NCBI GenBank assembly: GCA_001600455.1
Contig: BCKC01000013.1
Location: forward strand, 186,001-250,000
DNA from: Endocalyx cinctus
Lineage: Eukaryota; Ascomycota; Sordariomycetes; Amphisphaeriales; Apiosporaceae
Length of the DNA stretch: 64,000 nt
Reading direction: 5' to 3'
Part shown: piece after piece, positions 31,595 through 42,929 of the stretch
How the letters are laid out: each line of letters starts with the position of its first letter
Numbering within the stretch: position 1 is the stretch's first letter
The notes under the pieces: generated by a model
Databases searched by the model: none
What the model was told of the DNA's origin: nothing
The model's input: the letters and a program-made list of their open reading frames with translations, nothing else
Made by a program: the position numbers and the translations under genes

Positions 31595-33304
31595 TCATAA
31601 TTGCCTAGCTCGGTTTTGACTTGCTCGAAGACGAGCCGTCCACCATGCGGCATATTTAGAATTCGCCCACTGTGCCAGCCGACGCAGGGATTGCAATAGA
31701 ACATAGCAATCGGACATTTGCTCAGTCGAACCCATAGCCAGGTCCGACGAGACTAGAACCTGGTCCCCGTCTAGGACAGCAAAGCTAATCCTCCAGGATG
31801 ACCCAGTAACCTCAATAAGTGGCAGTATCGGCAACCCGGAAGCCTGTGGTAAAGCGCCAACACTTTCTCCAACATTTATATCTTGGTTTGGAGCTGGAAA
31901 GATGTATCGAGCCATCCGAAAGTGAGCACGCGCGAAGTTAGCGAGCTGGCTGGGTGCATTAGCATCGCCGCCGCGGGTACGCTTTGTCTCGATGGGTATG
32001 ACCAGAGGACGGTCTACTTCGAAACTATCGAGAGCGTTAAGTTGGGCGAGGCTATTACTACTTGTCATGAAAGAAGTTATCAGCTTTCTAAGGGGAGATG
32101 TGGCGGTAGGGGCGAGAAAGATGGCATAGTCGACCATACTGTCTTTGAGGAGGCTATTTGAATCTTTAAATATGGACATAATACGGGCGTCGGTTCTGTT
32201 ACATCGTTAGAAATTTCGAAGACGGACGAAACGGGAAGACAAGACATGGCCGAGGGCAGGAATAGAAGCAGATGGGAAGGGCAGCATAGAATGAAACATT
32301 GATTGTCCTGCTTACATGTTGTGGAAGGTTAATGATTCTTCCAAATCCGAGTCCGTGTCGAGAGCCAGTTCGAGTATAGGCGCATGAACCTTGTCATTCC
32401 ACTCCGCTTCGTACATCGGTCGCGCAGGATTGTTACAGTCAGTACTAGATTTGCAAATGCGGAGAAGGCGCCGGTGTTGGTATTTAAGATCTTTGTTAGT
32501 GTTGTCAGGGCCACTGGCAGCGACGGCGGTATTTGTCGTTCTCGTGAACATAGTATCGTTCAAAGGATCATCGATGGTTTCCTGGGATTCGAGAAGCGGC
32601 TGTATTGAGCATAAGTCAGACTTATGGTCATATTGTGAAGACGGGCCTGGAAGGATGCAATTGGTAATGTTACATGCCTTGAGCGCACCCGGCAGAATTC
32701 TAATCTTCTGGCGAATGGCAGATAGGTCCTTGACCAGGGACTTAGTTTCTGAATCGGTATATGGAAGAACAAGAAATTCCTTCAGAGGGATTCGTTGCAG
32801 AGGTAGGTCATTGGCGTTCCGCATAGCCGCCTCTCTCTTAGTAGGGCTGCTACGGCCGGAGCGCCTCGTCGTAAACGACGCTTCGGACAATGTGTCTCTA
32901 TCGCTAGCACTATTAGAGGTTTTATTAGAAATGGCCGGTGTGTGTAGGAGGTCGGGTTTTGATCGTTCAAGAAAGATTCTGTTTGGTCGTGGAGTCGCGA
33001 GGTTGTCGAGGTTATTAGGGCCATCGGGTCTACGTCCACTACCGCCAATCGGTGCCTCGCCCTCTTCGTTATCTTTTTGAACACGACGCCGCTTAGTCGG
33101 ACTTGGAGTACGGCGGGTAGACGGAGGAGACGACATTTTGTGTACGCGTTTTCGATCGCGATGGTAACGTGTCCGGGCCTTACTGTCGGGTCTCGTCTCG
33201 TTGTTAGGGTCCACGTCGACGAGCTTTTGGAGCCAATCTTCGATTTTTTGCGCATCAAAAATTTCTTTTGAAGTTGGTAGAAGTTGATAGCAATTTTCGC
33301 TCAT
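31595..33304 (-). CDS. Fungal PD-(D/E)XK nuclease-like domain protein
   Basis: Two exons on the minus strand: 33304-32316 and 32195-31595, joined across a 120-nt intron (GTAAGC donor at 32315, AACAG acceptor ending at 32196) that keeps the frame, giving 529 aa. The N-terminal half has a helical opener (IEDWLQKLVDVDP), then a basic Ser/Pro-rich linker (SPTKRRRVQK) typical of these proteins. Exon 2 carries the nuclease-like core: MVDYAIFLAP with the Asp, then VIPIETKR, the E-x-K motif, and a C-terminal LLQSLRRLAQWANSKYAAWW helix. This family is expanded in fungal accessory regions; its function is not established. No stops or frameshifts are visible. Without the intron the first frame would end at 32312 right after the splice site, which supports the splice. 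Confidence 0.75.
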
Positions 33305-33836
33305 ATTCTTTTTATTTGCGTATGTTAGCAGTATGTTGGTATTGTCGCCGTTTGTTATGGATGGGAAAGTAAGAGATATTATTTACATAAAGGGAAGATT
33401 GTCGTGCTGGTAACCAAGTGGGTCTTTGATATCTGCATATTATGTAATGTATTCAGTTGGATAACTTGTCAGCCCTACCCCGCCTTCCAGCCACACCGGC
33501 CGCCACCACCTTAGGTAAAGAAGTCGAATAGTGTAAAGCGTATATTTAGAAGCAAAGTAACTAAAGTAAAGTGAGTAATGCGGGGGATTGAGGCAAACTA
33601 AACAGCTTCAAATATTGCCAATTGATAAATGGGCCTATCAGCTTCATAATACTAAGATAACTATCGCTGGGAGGGGTTCTCCTGATTCATTCCAACATAT
33701 AAGTCAAGCAGTTCAACATGCGAGATCGGGATAAGTCGAGGTTCTCAAATATAACCTTAATGGCGGAGTCATTATTTACAGAACTTTACTCTAAATAGTA
33801 ACATATATACCTATTACCTGTTTATAAAATACTTAT
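33305..33836. other. Intergenic, no gene seen
   Basis: It probably contains the promoter of the PD-(D/E)XK gene on the minus strand. AT-rich, with no readable frame. Confidence 0.3.
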
Positions 33837-34470
33837 TTGATGCTTCATACGGATAACGTTAAGAAGGCTGAGCTGCGTGTGTCCCTTATCTTTCCGGCTA
33901 TCAGAAAGGTAAAGGTACAAGTTCGCTATCGTCCTATCGCTAACAGTCTAGAAAATCTCTTGGAGATTGCACGGCATCAGTCCTTTGGCCCTGCAGTAGA
34001 AACACTGGAGTTCTGTATAGACCGTTTCGAGGAGTTTCCGAACTTTAACCCCTTTCCTGCACGGCATGAAGGTGACATACTACAAAGAATGCACGAAGGA
34101 AGAGTGCTGCCGATAGCCATGATCGACGATGAAGGCAGTGCTGATTCAGGTTCAGATGGCGAAGGGGCCAGCCAAGTCTCCCTAGAGGAAGAAGAGGATA
34201 CCAAGGATGAAGAACCGCCCGTGAATAAGGAGGTGTATCAGTCGTTATGGGAGGAGCAGTCACTTATACTAGAGTCAGGTCTCGCCCAGGCCTACGTCAC
34301 ACTAGCGTTGGGAGCTCTCAGGCAACGTGAAAGCCATTGTTATCGATAATGCGCACCGGCCCTGGGGCGCGAAAGCGCTGGAAAAACTTACGAACTGGCC
34401 ACCGACAAACTCTCTGGATGATTTTGGCGAAGTACCGTTCCTTAGCCAGATGCGCTATCGTGTTGCTCGG
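33837..34470 (+). pseudogene. F-box family protein, internal fragment with a frameshift
   Basis: The first frame (33837-34349) resembles the region after the F-box in a large fungal F-box family: SLENLLEIARHQSFGPAVET then LEFCIDRFEEF, an acidic insert, and SLWEEQSLILESGLAQA. The match continues in another frame from about 34322 (NVKAIVIDNAHRPWGAKALE then KLTNWPPTNSL), so there is a one-base frameshift near 34320. The F-box itself and the C-terminal leucine-rich part are absent. The fragment merges without a gap into P450 sequence. Confidence 0.6.
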
Positions 34471-34529
34471 AAGCACCATCCTCGCGAGGGCTTCAAAGAA
34501 GACGGTCATATCACCAAAGGCCGATCCGC

Positions 34530-35967
34530 CGTATTACCTTACTCGGAATTACAAGAAGTGGAAGTACATCGCCTTTTGCTCCGTATATTAAACAATCCCG
34601 AAGGATTCCGTAAGCATATCAAAACGTAAGCTAATACAATACCTCTTTAACCTCGAGTGTTAATCAAAATTACTACTACTTATTTCTAGGGAAGCCGGTG
34701 CTGTCATGTTAAAGATGGCATATGGATACACGATCAAGCCGCACAAGCCAGACCCCTTAGTTGAGCTTGCCGAGAGGGCCGGGGAGCAGTTTTCCGAGTC
34801 CACGACACCAGGTGCTTGGCTAGTAGATTTAATACCATTGTGTCTGTCATTATTATTTTTCCTTATAATAAATTGGCATTGAACATTAATATGACATTAA
34901 AAGCTGACAAAAAGCATTAGTGCGTTATCTCCCGGAATGGATTCCGGGTACTGAGTTTAAGCAGACGGCAAGGGAGTGGCGATCAACGTTAATAAATCTC
35001 GTTGAAATACCACTCCGGTTTGCTAAAAAGCGCATTGATTCTAGCCTCGACGAGAAGTCTTACGTTGCAAAGTTTCATAAAAAGGCGGGCGGAGAGGAAG
35101 ACGAGTATATTTTAAAGTGGTCTGCGATGTCGATATATGCAGGCGGGACCGATACTGTAAGTAGTTTTGAAATACCGTCCCACTTCCTTATATACAAGTG
35201 AATTATTCAAGTTACTAGTACTTACTCGGGAAAAAAAAATCGAAGACTGTGGTAGCTATACAATCGTTCTTCCTGGCGATGTCCTTATATCCTAAAGTCT
35301 TACTCCGAGCGCAGGAGGAAATGGACGATATCGTTGGATCGGACCGACTTCCTTCGTTCGCCGATCGAGAGCACCTCCCTTACGTTAACGCCGTGGTTAC
35401 AGAGGCTTTCCGCTGGTATCCTGTTGTGCCAATGAGCGCGCCACACGTCAGCACCGCCGACGACGTCGTCGACGGGTACTACATTCCAACGGGCGCGCTT
35501 ATTATTCCCAATATCCGGTTAGTATCCATTTGTTTATTCATACATGATAATAAAATTCTAAATTATGATGATCAATTTGGTTTGCCCATAATCCCGCCCA
35601 CTATCCCAACCCTTCGCGATTCGACCCGTCACGATATCTCGTACCAAATGCGCCGTCTGACCCGCGTACTTATATATTTGGTCACGGTCGGCGAATTTGC
35701 CCCGGTCGTCATCTCGCGGACGCATCGGTGTGGTTAGCCGTCGCTCGTACCATCGCCGTCTTTGACATTAGCAAAGGAGTCGATAAAAGCGGCCAGGTGA
35801 TCCAACCAGAAATACGGTATTGTCCTGGCGTGATCAGCCATTTAAAGGAATTCAAGGTCAACATCAGACCGAGAAGTGCAAAACATGAGGCGCTGATTCG
35901 CAGGGTAGAGACCCTACATCCATGGGAAAAGAGCAATGCGGATGTCCTTGGCGAGTTTGAATGTTAG
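34530..35967 (+). pseudogene. Cytochrome P450, 5'-truncated and splice-broken
   Basis: The sequence matches the fungal P450 group related to O-methylsterigmatocystin-oxidoreductase-type enzymes. Exons inferred in frame: to 34625 (VEVHRLLLRILNNPE), 34690-34841 (MLKMAYGYTIKP; GAWLVDLIPL), 34921-35156 (LPEWIPGTEFKQTARE; helix I AGGTDT), 35246-35517 (ExxR helix TEAFRWYP; FADREHLPYVNAVV) and a last exon reading FDPSRYLV, then the haem loop FGHGRRICPG and HLADASVWLAVARTI, ending at 35967. The N-terminal anchor and about the first 100 residues are missing, replaced by F-box sequence. Between 35518 and about 35586 no AG is available before the last exon starts (FAHNPAHYPNP), so the acceptor seems lost. 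The haem Cys and ExxR pair are intact. It probably hydroxylated a secondary metabolite or lipid. Confidence 0.8.
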
Positions 35968-36303
35968 GCCATTTGGGAATGAGACTGTTTACGTACTGTT
36001 TCCTAAAGCCGGTCTATCTCTAGCCATTTCCTGGCAATTTTCCTGTTGAACAGTTTAATTGATTGAAAAGAGTGTATTGGTTGATTCTATCTAGTTTATA
36101 TAATGCAGTATGTTGGATACCATATATATCTATGCGTGGAATAGATGGTGTGTTATTTCAAGTATGTAACAGCTCCAGTATTGTAAAATGACAGTGTTGT
36201 TATTGATCTGTTTCGGCTTGACGGCACGTTTAACCATCTGGTGGTGGTGAAGTTGGGAATTCGAATACCGCATTGTACGTATAGATATCAACCCACCATA
36301 ATT
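35968..36303. other. Intergenic between convergent genes
   Basis: AT-rich, with no ORF. It holds the 3' ends of the P450 remnant (plus) and the RBR gene (minus). Confidence 0.4.
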
Positions 36304-38240
36304 TTACACGGCGCGAGCTTCAAGTCTTTGCTTTTCTTCCTTCGCTAAAGGGCCTCTGATCTTATCTTCCTCTTTGAGCAGCTCGTACATAATTTTCTTT
36401 AGTTCCCCTTGGTCAACTTTCTTGTATTTCCCCGAGATCTCCTGTGCCGTCGCTTTAATGCTTCGTATTCTTGCGTCACAATGGAGCAGCTCGATGTTTG
36501 AGTAAAGCGGGCATTGATTTTCCCTGGAAGCCTGGCCCTTGTCGTAATAAAAATGCTGGTAGGCCACTTTGCGTTTTTCCGCTTCGGTTCCGACGAAGTC
36601 CTCTGGGATGATTGATTTGCGACAAAAGTAGCTATTAAAGGGTAAGCCTCGTAATATAAATGATTACTGAAATGGACGGTACTCACCATTGATAGTGTTT
36701 ACAAACACAGACAATCTTGTTGCACGCCTCCTGAAGCTGAATGGGCGCCTGGCAATTCCTAAGAATGATGTTAGCTGGGTCCGTACGCTCTACCTGAGAT
36801 TCATGACTTACCTGCAAACCCTTTTAACTGCTGTTGTCATGTTCTCATGGAATATCTCTCGCAGCTTTGCGTCGCTCGTAGTTACTTCCAACTCTTGGGC
36901 CTCTCTGCATGTATGTCCGCTGTGTGCCTCGCGGCGGCATATTCTACAGGTCTTCTTGCCACAGAGGGGTTTGTTTCGGCAGTAAAACACGGGAGCAGCT
37001 TCCTTCGACGGGTATTCCTCGTGGTAGTGGCAGAACGCGCACTTTTCGTCATGTTGAGTAACTATGGCCATATTGTCCTCTTCCTCCTTATCTTGCAAAA
37101 GTTTGTAAAGTTTAGGATCGTATTGCGGGTTTTCTTGCCCTTCGAGTACTATGTCGTTGAGGAAACTAAATTGCGTAACGGAAAACAATGCAGAGCATCC
37201 ATCCTGCGTATTCGGGCACCGAACTCGTGCTTCGGGGGTACCAGGGGCGATTTTGGCTAGTCGGTGGAAGCATGAGTGACATAGCGGATGATGCTCTGTG
37301 CCAGAGCACCTAACAACTCCTATCTCCGGATATTCTTCTATACATGCATTACTGCAGTGTGTGTGCATAGTTAGTGATATAACATAGACAATAGACGACC
37401 AGGAACCCCAACTTACCAGGAGATAACCGCTGGAGGAGCAAGTGGGCGTGATTCACGGCTATTATTAGCCTCGGTATTTCCTGTTATAACCGGGCGAGAC
37501 GAATATCCAGGCTGAGAGCGAGCCTCCTCGATCGTTTTCTGTGCTAAGGCAAGCTGCGTTCGCAGCTTCTGGCAGTCTTCCAAGCTCTTATCTCTCAGCT
37601 TTACTAGTTCCTTGTTTTCTTGTTGTAGAAGTGCCAATTTATTCTCCAAGGCCGCTTGCTCTTTTTGCACTTTATGGAGCCAGTTATTTTTACTAGTAAG
37701 CTTAGTTATTTCGGCGTCGTACCGCTTCTTTAATCCACTAATCTCATTTTGAGACTGATATTTGATTTGATCTAGCTGCGCGCGTAATTGCTGGTTGATT
37801 GCTCCGGGTTGTGCAATATCCGAATTTGATGGATTGGGCCAGCGGCTAAAATTTACCCGTTCTTTTTGGATCATCCGTGATCTGCCAGTAGCTATAAACT
37901 GATTAACTTGGTTGCCGTGAGTATGGCAGGCAAGACTCTGGATCGCCTTTGTCAACATAATCGTGCTTAGCGCATGAGAAGGGGACATATGAGACATAAT
38001 TTCAAAGACCTCCCTCACGCTATCAACCTTAGCGGCAGAGACACGGTTGTGACAACGTCCACCCGATCGACAGGTAGCGAAACAGGTTATATTTTCTTTT
38101 TTATCAAGTCCAAGTCTAAGATCCTTCGAAGGGTCCCAGATTTTCTGATCATAGAGCTGAACGGAACTGCCTCGAGCATGGGCATTGTTATTATGTGCAA
38201 GAGTCATAACTATGAATATTGACTGGGCAAGAATCGACAA
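36304..38240 (-). CDS. RBR-type (RING-IBR-RING) E3 ubiquitin ligase
   Basis: Four exons on the minus strand: 38240-37417, 37351-36812, 36758-36687 and 36631-36304. Introns of 65, 53 and 55 nt have GTAAGT/GTAAGT/GTGAGT donors and all keep the frame, giving 587 aa. The N-terminal part has a Cys motif (CFATCRSGGRCHN), then a ~90-residue coiled coil (GLKKRYDAEITKLTSKNNWL and following). The catalytic block starts across intron 1 with CNACIEEYP and RCSGTEHHPLCHSCFHRL (RING1). An IBR-like cluster follows (CAFCHYHEEYP; FYCRNKPLCGKKTCRICRRE). The second RING-like part is built across introns 2 and 3 (KRVCRNCQAPIQLQEACNKI, then CVCKHYQCYFCRKSI), and a charged helical tail ends the protein. RBR ligases pass ubiquitin through a Cys in RING2. 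The frame is undamaged. The splice model is supported because it restores the CNKI-C-C---C--C pattern. Confidence 0.85.
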
Positions 38241-38978
38241 ATAATAAAGTTAGAAGGATGTTCTGATATAGCGAAGGGGAGAGATGGTCTGCTCATATGC
38301 CCTCCCCCCACTATAAGACGCAGATAATGGCAATCGGACAGTCTCTTGTTCCGCCACTGCTTCCTGTAAGTGTAAGATAAGCGTAGCTATATATGTGGAG
38401 TCTAACTAAAATATGTATTTTGAGAATCGAATAGCAACGACATTAATTCTTATCATTCCTTTTCTATCTAAGCAGTGGGAGCCTCTCCTTATATAGACGG
38501 TAAATTACTTGAGCTACCCGGAGGGTGGATGCAAGTGGGTGGCAGGGAGATATGTGACCAATAAGTATCCCCGACACTTCTGTTTACCCGCTCCTTAGTA
38601 GTAATACTAAGAAATAGTCCAGGCATGGATGGATTGGAGTGGTACCGTTGCAGCTTTGCTTGATCCTCCTAACCAGGTGATACTTTCTGACAAATATATT
38701 GTACCAACATACCGTGTTCGAATTGAGGGCGACATAGACCCACGAGCCTGCGAGCCAATAGTCTAAGGACGATGCGAGAAACTTTTTTTAACAACAGACC
38801 GCGTTAAGTTGGTCACATCAAGGGACCGAAAATTAGACGAGATCATCGTACCCGCCGTAATAAGCCCGCGCCTTCCAACGAAGACACCAGGTCGATTTCG
38901 TATGGCCATAGGAATAGCCTAGCCCGGTGGACCAGAAGGGATATCCTAAGAAGTCGGCATGACTGAGAGGATGATAGG
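38241..38978. other. Intergenic, likely RBR promoter on the minus strand
   Basis: No coding frame. Contains motif R4 at about 38345-38370. Confidence 0.3.
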
Positions 38979-39497
38979 TTGTCGACGGCGTATTGGTCGA
39001 GAGGAGCAACAGGGTGGATCAAAGAGAAACTCGCCGTTACTTGCCACGGATATCTTCTTCTCACCCTTACTGAAAAAGAACAAACGCGATTCAAGAAGGA
39101 TGGATTCGATTTAGGTTCTAGCACAATCGGGAAAGAGCTGCGGCCAGAGGGTTTAAATACCAATCTAGTTCGTGCCATCGTGAAGGACTTCGAGTCCCGA
39201 CCATCGGGTTTGACTACAGAAAACGTACGAGAAGCTTTGTGGAGGTTGGAACAGCTAAATGCGATTCAGATTTACAACGGTGATATAAGAGGCGAAAATT
39301 TCAAGGGCGGTTACCTGCTTGATTTTGGTACATCGCAGACTGAACCGCACTATCTTTTCGATGCACTAGATAAAGATGAGGCCGACGCGAAGAGGAAAGA
39401 GGATAGGGTTATGTTTGATCATGTGATTAAAGAAGATAAGGTTAAGACAGAGGTCAGAGCTATGCCGGATTTGTCAAAGTCATCGCAGAATATCTGA
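38979..39497 (+). pseudogene. Fungal kinase-like protein (Fta2-type) C-terminal fragment
   Basis: The frame ends with a kinase-like catalytic region: ALWRLEQLNAIQIYNGDIRG then ENF, matching the HRD..N loop with the His replaced (NGD), then GGYLLDFGTSQTEPHYLFD with a DFG-like motif. This arrangement is common in fungal kinase-like proteins related to Fta2. The N-lobe with glycine loop and Lys is not present; the first ~40 residues look unrelated. The C-terminal tail is charged and ends at 39497. Most likely a truncated pseudokinase gene. Confidence 0.5.
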
Positions 39498-39635
39498 CGC
39501 CTTGATACTTCTGTACAATGACCTTCCTCCCATAGATATGACGGGTGACGTGGGGAAGCTGGAAGGATAAGACCAAGAACCCGAAAGCCCGGCTGTAGGA
39601 CCAAAACTCGATGTTGCATTGGATGCGGATATGAT

Positions 39636-39920
39636 ATGACGTTGCATTTACCTCATATCCCTAGCGGTGCTGTCCACGTACTTGTCCATTACTTGTTTAC
39701 CGGCATGTACCAGTGCCTCAAACCTAAAGGATCATCTTATTACGAAAGACACGCTGCTGAATTCGCGACCGGTGCTCAGGTATACACACTCGCGCTGGAA
39801 TATGAACTACCTGATCTAGAAAGCCTCGCTAAGGGCGAAATGGAGAGAATTGGCGATCGTTTACAAGTAATGCAGGTTCTCGACGTGCTAAAGGATGAAG
39901 GAAAGGTACAAGATAAATAG
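39636..39920 (+). pseudogene. BTB/POZ-like protein, C-terminal fragment
   Basis: Matches the second half of a fungal BTB-like family: LPHIPSGAVHVLVHYLFTGM, then YQCLKPKGSS, HAAEFATGAQVYTLALEYEL and PDLESLAKGEMERIGD. The front of the BTB domain and the long C-terminal region of the family are missing, and the frame ends soon after VLDVLKDEGK. It sits between a kinase-like fragment and repeat R3. Confidence 0.6.
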
Positions 39921-39962
39921 ATGAACAGGCTCCACTTTAAGAAATGCATTTGTAAATTAGTA

Positions 39963-40011
39963 ATACTTGCCCTTTCGGCCCAGCCGCGGGCGTAATAAAC
40001 TTGTGTGTACA
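39963..40011 (+). repeat. Repeat R3, copy 2
   Basis: ACTTGCCCTTTCGGC..AGCCG.GGGCGTAATAAACTTGTGTGT is nearly identical to 18217-18262. Flanks differ, so the conserved core is about 48 bases. Confidence 0.6.
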
Positions 40012-40184
40012 GTTAAATCTGCAATATTTTGATTCAGGCGCTAGTATTTGACACCATGACATGTATTTGTACTCGTTAATCATCGTGATGTTAATCTCAA
40101 TAATATCTTATGGAACTTAGAATAAATCGGGAACTTACGATTTAAGGAGGAATACTAAATCACCTCCATAGGGCTAAAGAGAAT

Positions 40185-40625
40185 CTACACTCTCCGAGAT
40201 AACGAGCAATCCCTCCACGCATTTATAATGTCCTCGTAATCTATATGTACATCTCCAAACTGATCTGTTCGTTCCGCCCAACGTGACGTGTCCTCCAGGT
40301 TTGGCTGTCGAGAGATATCGTGGTCATGCAACACGCCCATAACGGTGTTAACGGCGTGCCAAGCTGTCCGATTTTGATACCTCTTCCCTTCGCAACAGGA
40401 ACGGTGCTGCGCCTCCAGTTGGCTAGTTCTGTGCTGCAGTTCGAGAACGAGTTGGTGGAGTTCATTTATCTCTTTTCGTAACTGAGACAGCTGTACATCC
40501 GTATCCTCGGTCCGCACGGTGTAAAGCAGAGGTCTTTGCGCCAAAGGTGGTGGAGGTATTATGTTTCTTACCATATAGTTCCGCTCGCCTGGAAGTGGCG
40601 GCAAGCACTTTTGAGTAAGGTCCAT
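40185..40625 (-). CDS. Hypothetical coiled-coil protein, 146 aa
   Basis: The ATG frame begins with a Pro-rich segment (IIPPPPLAQRPLL), then a heptad-like coiled coil at residues ~45-75 (QLSQLRKEINELHQLVLELQ). A C-terminal part follows without known motifs. A poly-T tract (poly-A in the gene's sense) lies just upstream of the start at 40636-40657. Family not recognised; possibly genuine because the frame is clean. Confidence 0.45.
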   Translation of the reverse strand: MDLTQKCLPPLPGERNYMVRNIIPPPPLAQRPLLYTVRTEDTDVQLSQLRKEINELHQLVLELQHRTSQLEAQHRSCCEGKRYQNRTAWHAVNTVMGVLHDHDISRQPNLEDTSRWAERTDQFGDVHIDYEDIINAWRDCSLSRRV

Positions 40626-40991
40626 TGGCGTAATATTTAATTTTTTTTTTTTTTTTTTGGCGACGAATCCTCTCCGTCTGGACTATATATCTTCGAGATC
40701 CAGAACCTTACCTTGACGGCGAAGTAAGCCAGTTCCGAACCCTGGTACATAAAGTGTCCTTGGTTCAATAATGGACGATAGGCCTTTACCTCACTAGTTA
40801 TAACTCCCGGACCGACCGTGAATAGCCAAAAAAGGTTCTAAAATTGGTCTAAAGAGATCATCAGTGACTTAACTTAAGCCGAATCCTATTATATAAGGTG
40901 GGCATCGGCTCCATCATACAATACCCTTTGGAGTCTAAAGATCATCTTTATTTTATACATACGTAAATTTCTCGTTATACGGCATACTGTA

Positions 40992-42927
40992 AGATATTCA
41001 ATGGTGCCACGGACCACCCCCTCACGGACCACCAATAATTCGACTATACGTAAATCAATTGAAGCTATCTCCAGCACTAGAATACATAACTTATTCGTTC
41101 TTTTTGATATATTTGACTATAATACAATCTTCAGGTTCAGAATCACCAANGAAATCGTCTCCCGGAACCTCCTTAGGGACCTTACCATCCAGAACCTCGT
41201 CGTCGTATACGATTCTATTTCTCAACCTTCGTTTCGCTCGACGTACGTCAGCCATACGTATAAAGGCCTGGCTTGGCTNGTGCTTAGCAGCCTTTCGTAC
41301 CTTGTTACTTTTACTNGCAACCTTAGCCTNTAAATATTCGACCTNGGCTTCTAATTCGGCTATTCGACCCGCTTGTTGGTCTAAGGCTTTACTGACCTTC
41401 CTGGTATATAACCGTTGACTTAGTAATTTGAACGAAGGATCTGAAATANCCAATTCCCGACTATTTTCCCGTAATGCTTGACCACCGGCTGGTGTTTTAA
41501 TAGTTATTGGAACTATTTCAGTGACGAAATCAGGAGTAAATGGTCGTTCAAGGGGGGTAGTGGTCTGTGCGCGTACCCTGGCCATACCCACGTCTTCCAA
41601 AATAACATATTTTGAACTTAACGCTTTCGTTCTGTCCCGTGGCCATATCCCAGTGGCTTTCCAGGCCCCCTTAATCTTTTTAGGAATAAGTACGTCATCT
41701 CGGGCTTGGTGGTATGCCTTGAAAATTTCGGTTTTTCGTGACTTAATACCAAGCTTGGTATTCGGACAGCCCCGGAGGTGGTATCGCAGTCTATTTTTTA
41801 ACGGACCGAATATACCAACATCCAATACCTGTACGACGTGGCTGCAATGGGGTTCGTAAAATACTAGCCATATTTTATTCGTAAAACAGAGCCATAAAAA
41901 CGCGTTGTTGGTATGGGAATCGTGGCCGTCGAGTATCAAAACGACCCATTGGTTTCGGTGTTGACTTCGTATATGGGGTAAAAAGTGAAATTCCAGCCAT
42001 TTTAATGCTATATTATTGCTCGTCCACCCTTTGGGAGTACACTCAAACCTCCAGGTTTCATATAGATGGATATCTTCGTTCGAAAACCATTGGCTTTGTA
42101 CTTCAACCCCTTTACACAAGACCAGGGGCGGGAGGGGTACCCCATTAAAGCCCACACATTCCAGAACAGTGATCCATTCGCCTTTTTCAACGTCCTTTTT
42201 AAACGCTGGACGACCTGTTGTTTCGGTAATGACCCAATGGTCACTTCCAACACCTTGACCAATACCTATTTCGTCCGCATTGTAATAGCGTTCAGGTGGT
42301 ATATTAGCCAGCTCCGGTATTTCAAGGCGGTCGAAAAATATGTTGATATTCGCCGCTGTAGCCCCATTAACGCGGTGGTAATCAATAGACGTGGACCTGG
42401 TTGATTGAATATCTGGGTGGCGAGCAATAAAACGGATATGCCATTGTTTTCCTAGCTCGCCGGTATGACCTGAAGCGACCAACATACGCTGGGCCATATA
42501 TCGGAACTTTGCAAGGGCTGGGGCATACCCCAGCCGGGCCTGGCCAATAGCCCAATTAGCTAGTTGGCTTTCTAATAAGGGCGATAATACTTGGAAGCTT
42601 TTATTCGAATCTTTTCGGGTCGGTATACCATCAAGACGGCGGTTGAGATATGACCGGCTAATATCCCACTTAGTAGCAGCAGCGCGTACGCTAGTACCAA
42701 GTCGAACGGCTCGTATGGCTGCTAGAGCGCGTTTTTCAAGGTCGGTAGCTACCATACTGGAAAGAGCTGAAAATAACGATTATGATGATATCAAGAAAGT
42801 GTTGTTTTGATTAAAATTGAAAGAAATAATCAAAAAAACAAAAGGTAAGGTATTCTGATTGATGGCGGTCAACGTATTCTGGTTATATGGTCCGTGAGGG
42901 GGTGGTCCGTGGCACCGTTGAATATCT
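40992..42927 (-). mobile_element. pogo/Fot-type Tc1-mariner DNA transposon with 40-bp inverted repeats
   Basis: Both ends read AGATATTCAA, then GGTGCCACGGACCACCCCC and TCACGGACCA in inverted orientation, 40 bases with one T/C difference. Each is flanked by TA, the expected target duplication. The 1936-bp element encloses one transposase gene on the minus strand and little else. Such well-matched ends show a young copy compared with its surroundings. Confidence 0.9.
41091..42755 (-). CDS. pogo-type transposase
   Basis: A 554-codon frame without stops; six ambiguous bases leave unknown residues in the C-terminal third. N-terminus: a helix-turn-helix of Psq/CENP-B type (residues ~10-40, AAATKWDISRSYLNRRL), then a second DNA-binding block ending WHIRFIARHPDI. 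DDE core: YNADEIGIG (first Asp), VVLILDGHDSH (second) and VVQVLDVGIFGPLK (third). A Lys/Arg-rich coiled tail follows (KALDQQAGRIAELEA). This is the standard order for Fot1/pogo transposases, which cut and paste at TA. All catalytic Asp residues are present, so it may be functional if the ambiguities hide no stops. Confidence 0.9.
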   Translation of the reverse strand: MVATDLEKRALAAIRAVRLGTSVRAAATKWDISRSYLNRRLDGIPTRKDSNKSFQVLSPLLESQLANWAIGQARLGYAPALAKFRYMAQRMLVASGHTGELGKQWHIRFIARHPDIQSTRSTSIDYHRVNGATAANINIFFDRLEIPELANIPPERYYNADEIGIGQGVGSDHWVITETTGRPAFKKDVEKGEWITVLECVGFNGVPLPPLVLCKGVEVQSQWFSNEDIHLYETWRFECTPKGWTSNNIALKWLEFHFLPHIRSQHRNQWVVLILDGHDSHTNNAFLWLCFTNKIWLVFYEPHCSHVVQVLDVGIFGPLKNRLRYHLRGCPNTKLGIKSRKTEIFKAYHQARDDVLIPKKIKGAWKATGIWPRDRTKALSSKYVILEDVGMARVRAQTTTPLERPFTPDFVTEIVPITIKTPAGGQALRENSRELXISDPSFKLLSQRLYTRKVSKALDQQAGRIAELEAXVEYLXAKVXSKSNKVRKAAKHXPSQAFIRMADVRRAKRRLRNRIVYDDEVLDGKVPKEVPGDDFXGDSEPEDCIIVKYIKKNE

Positions 42928-42929
42928 TA

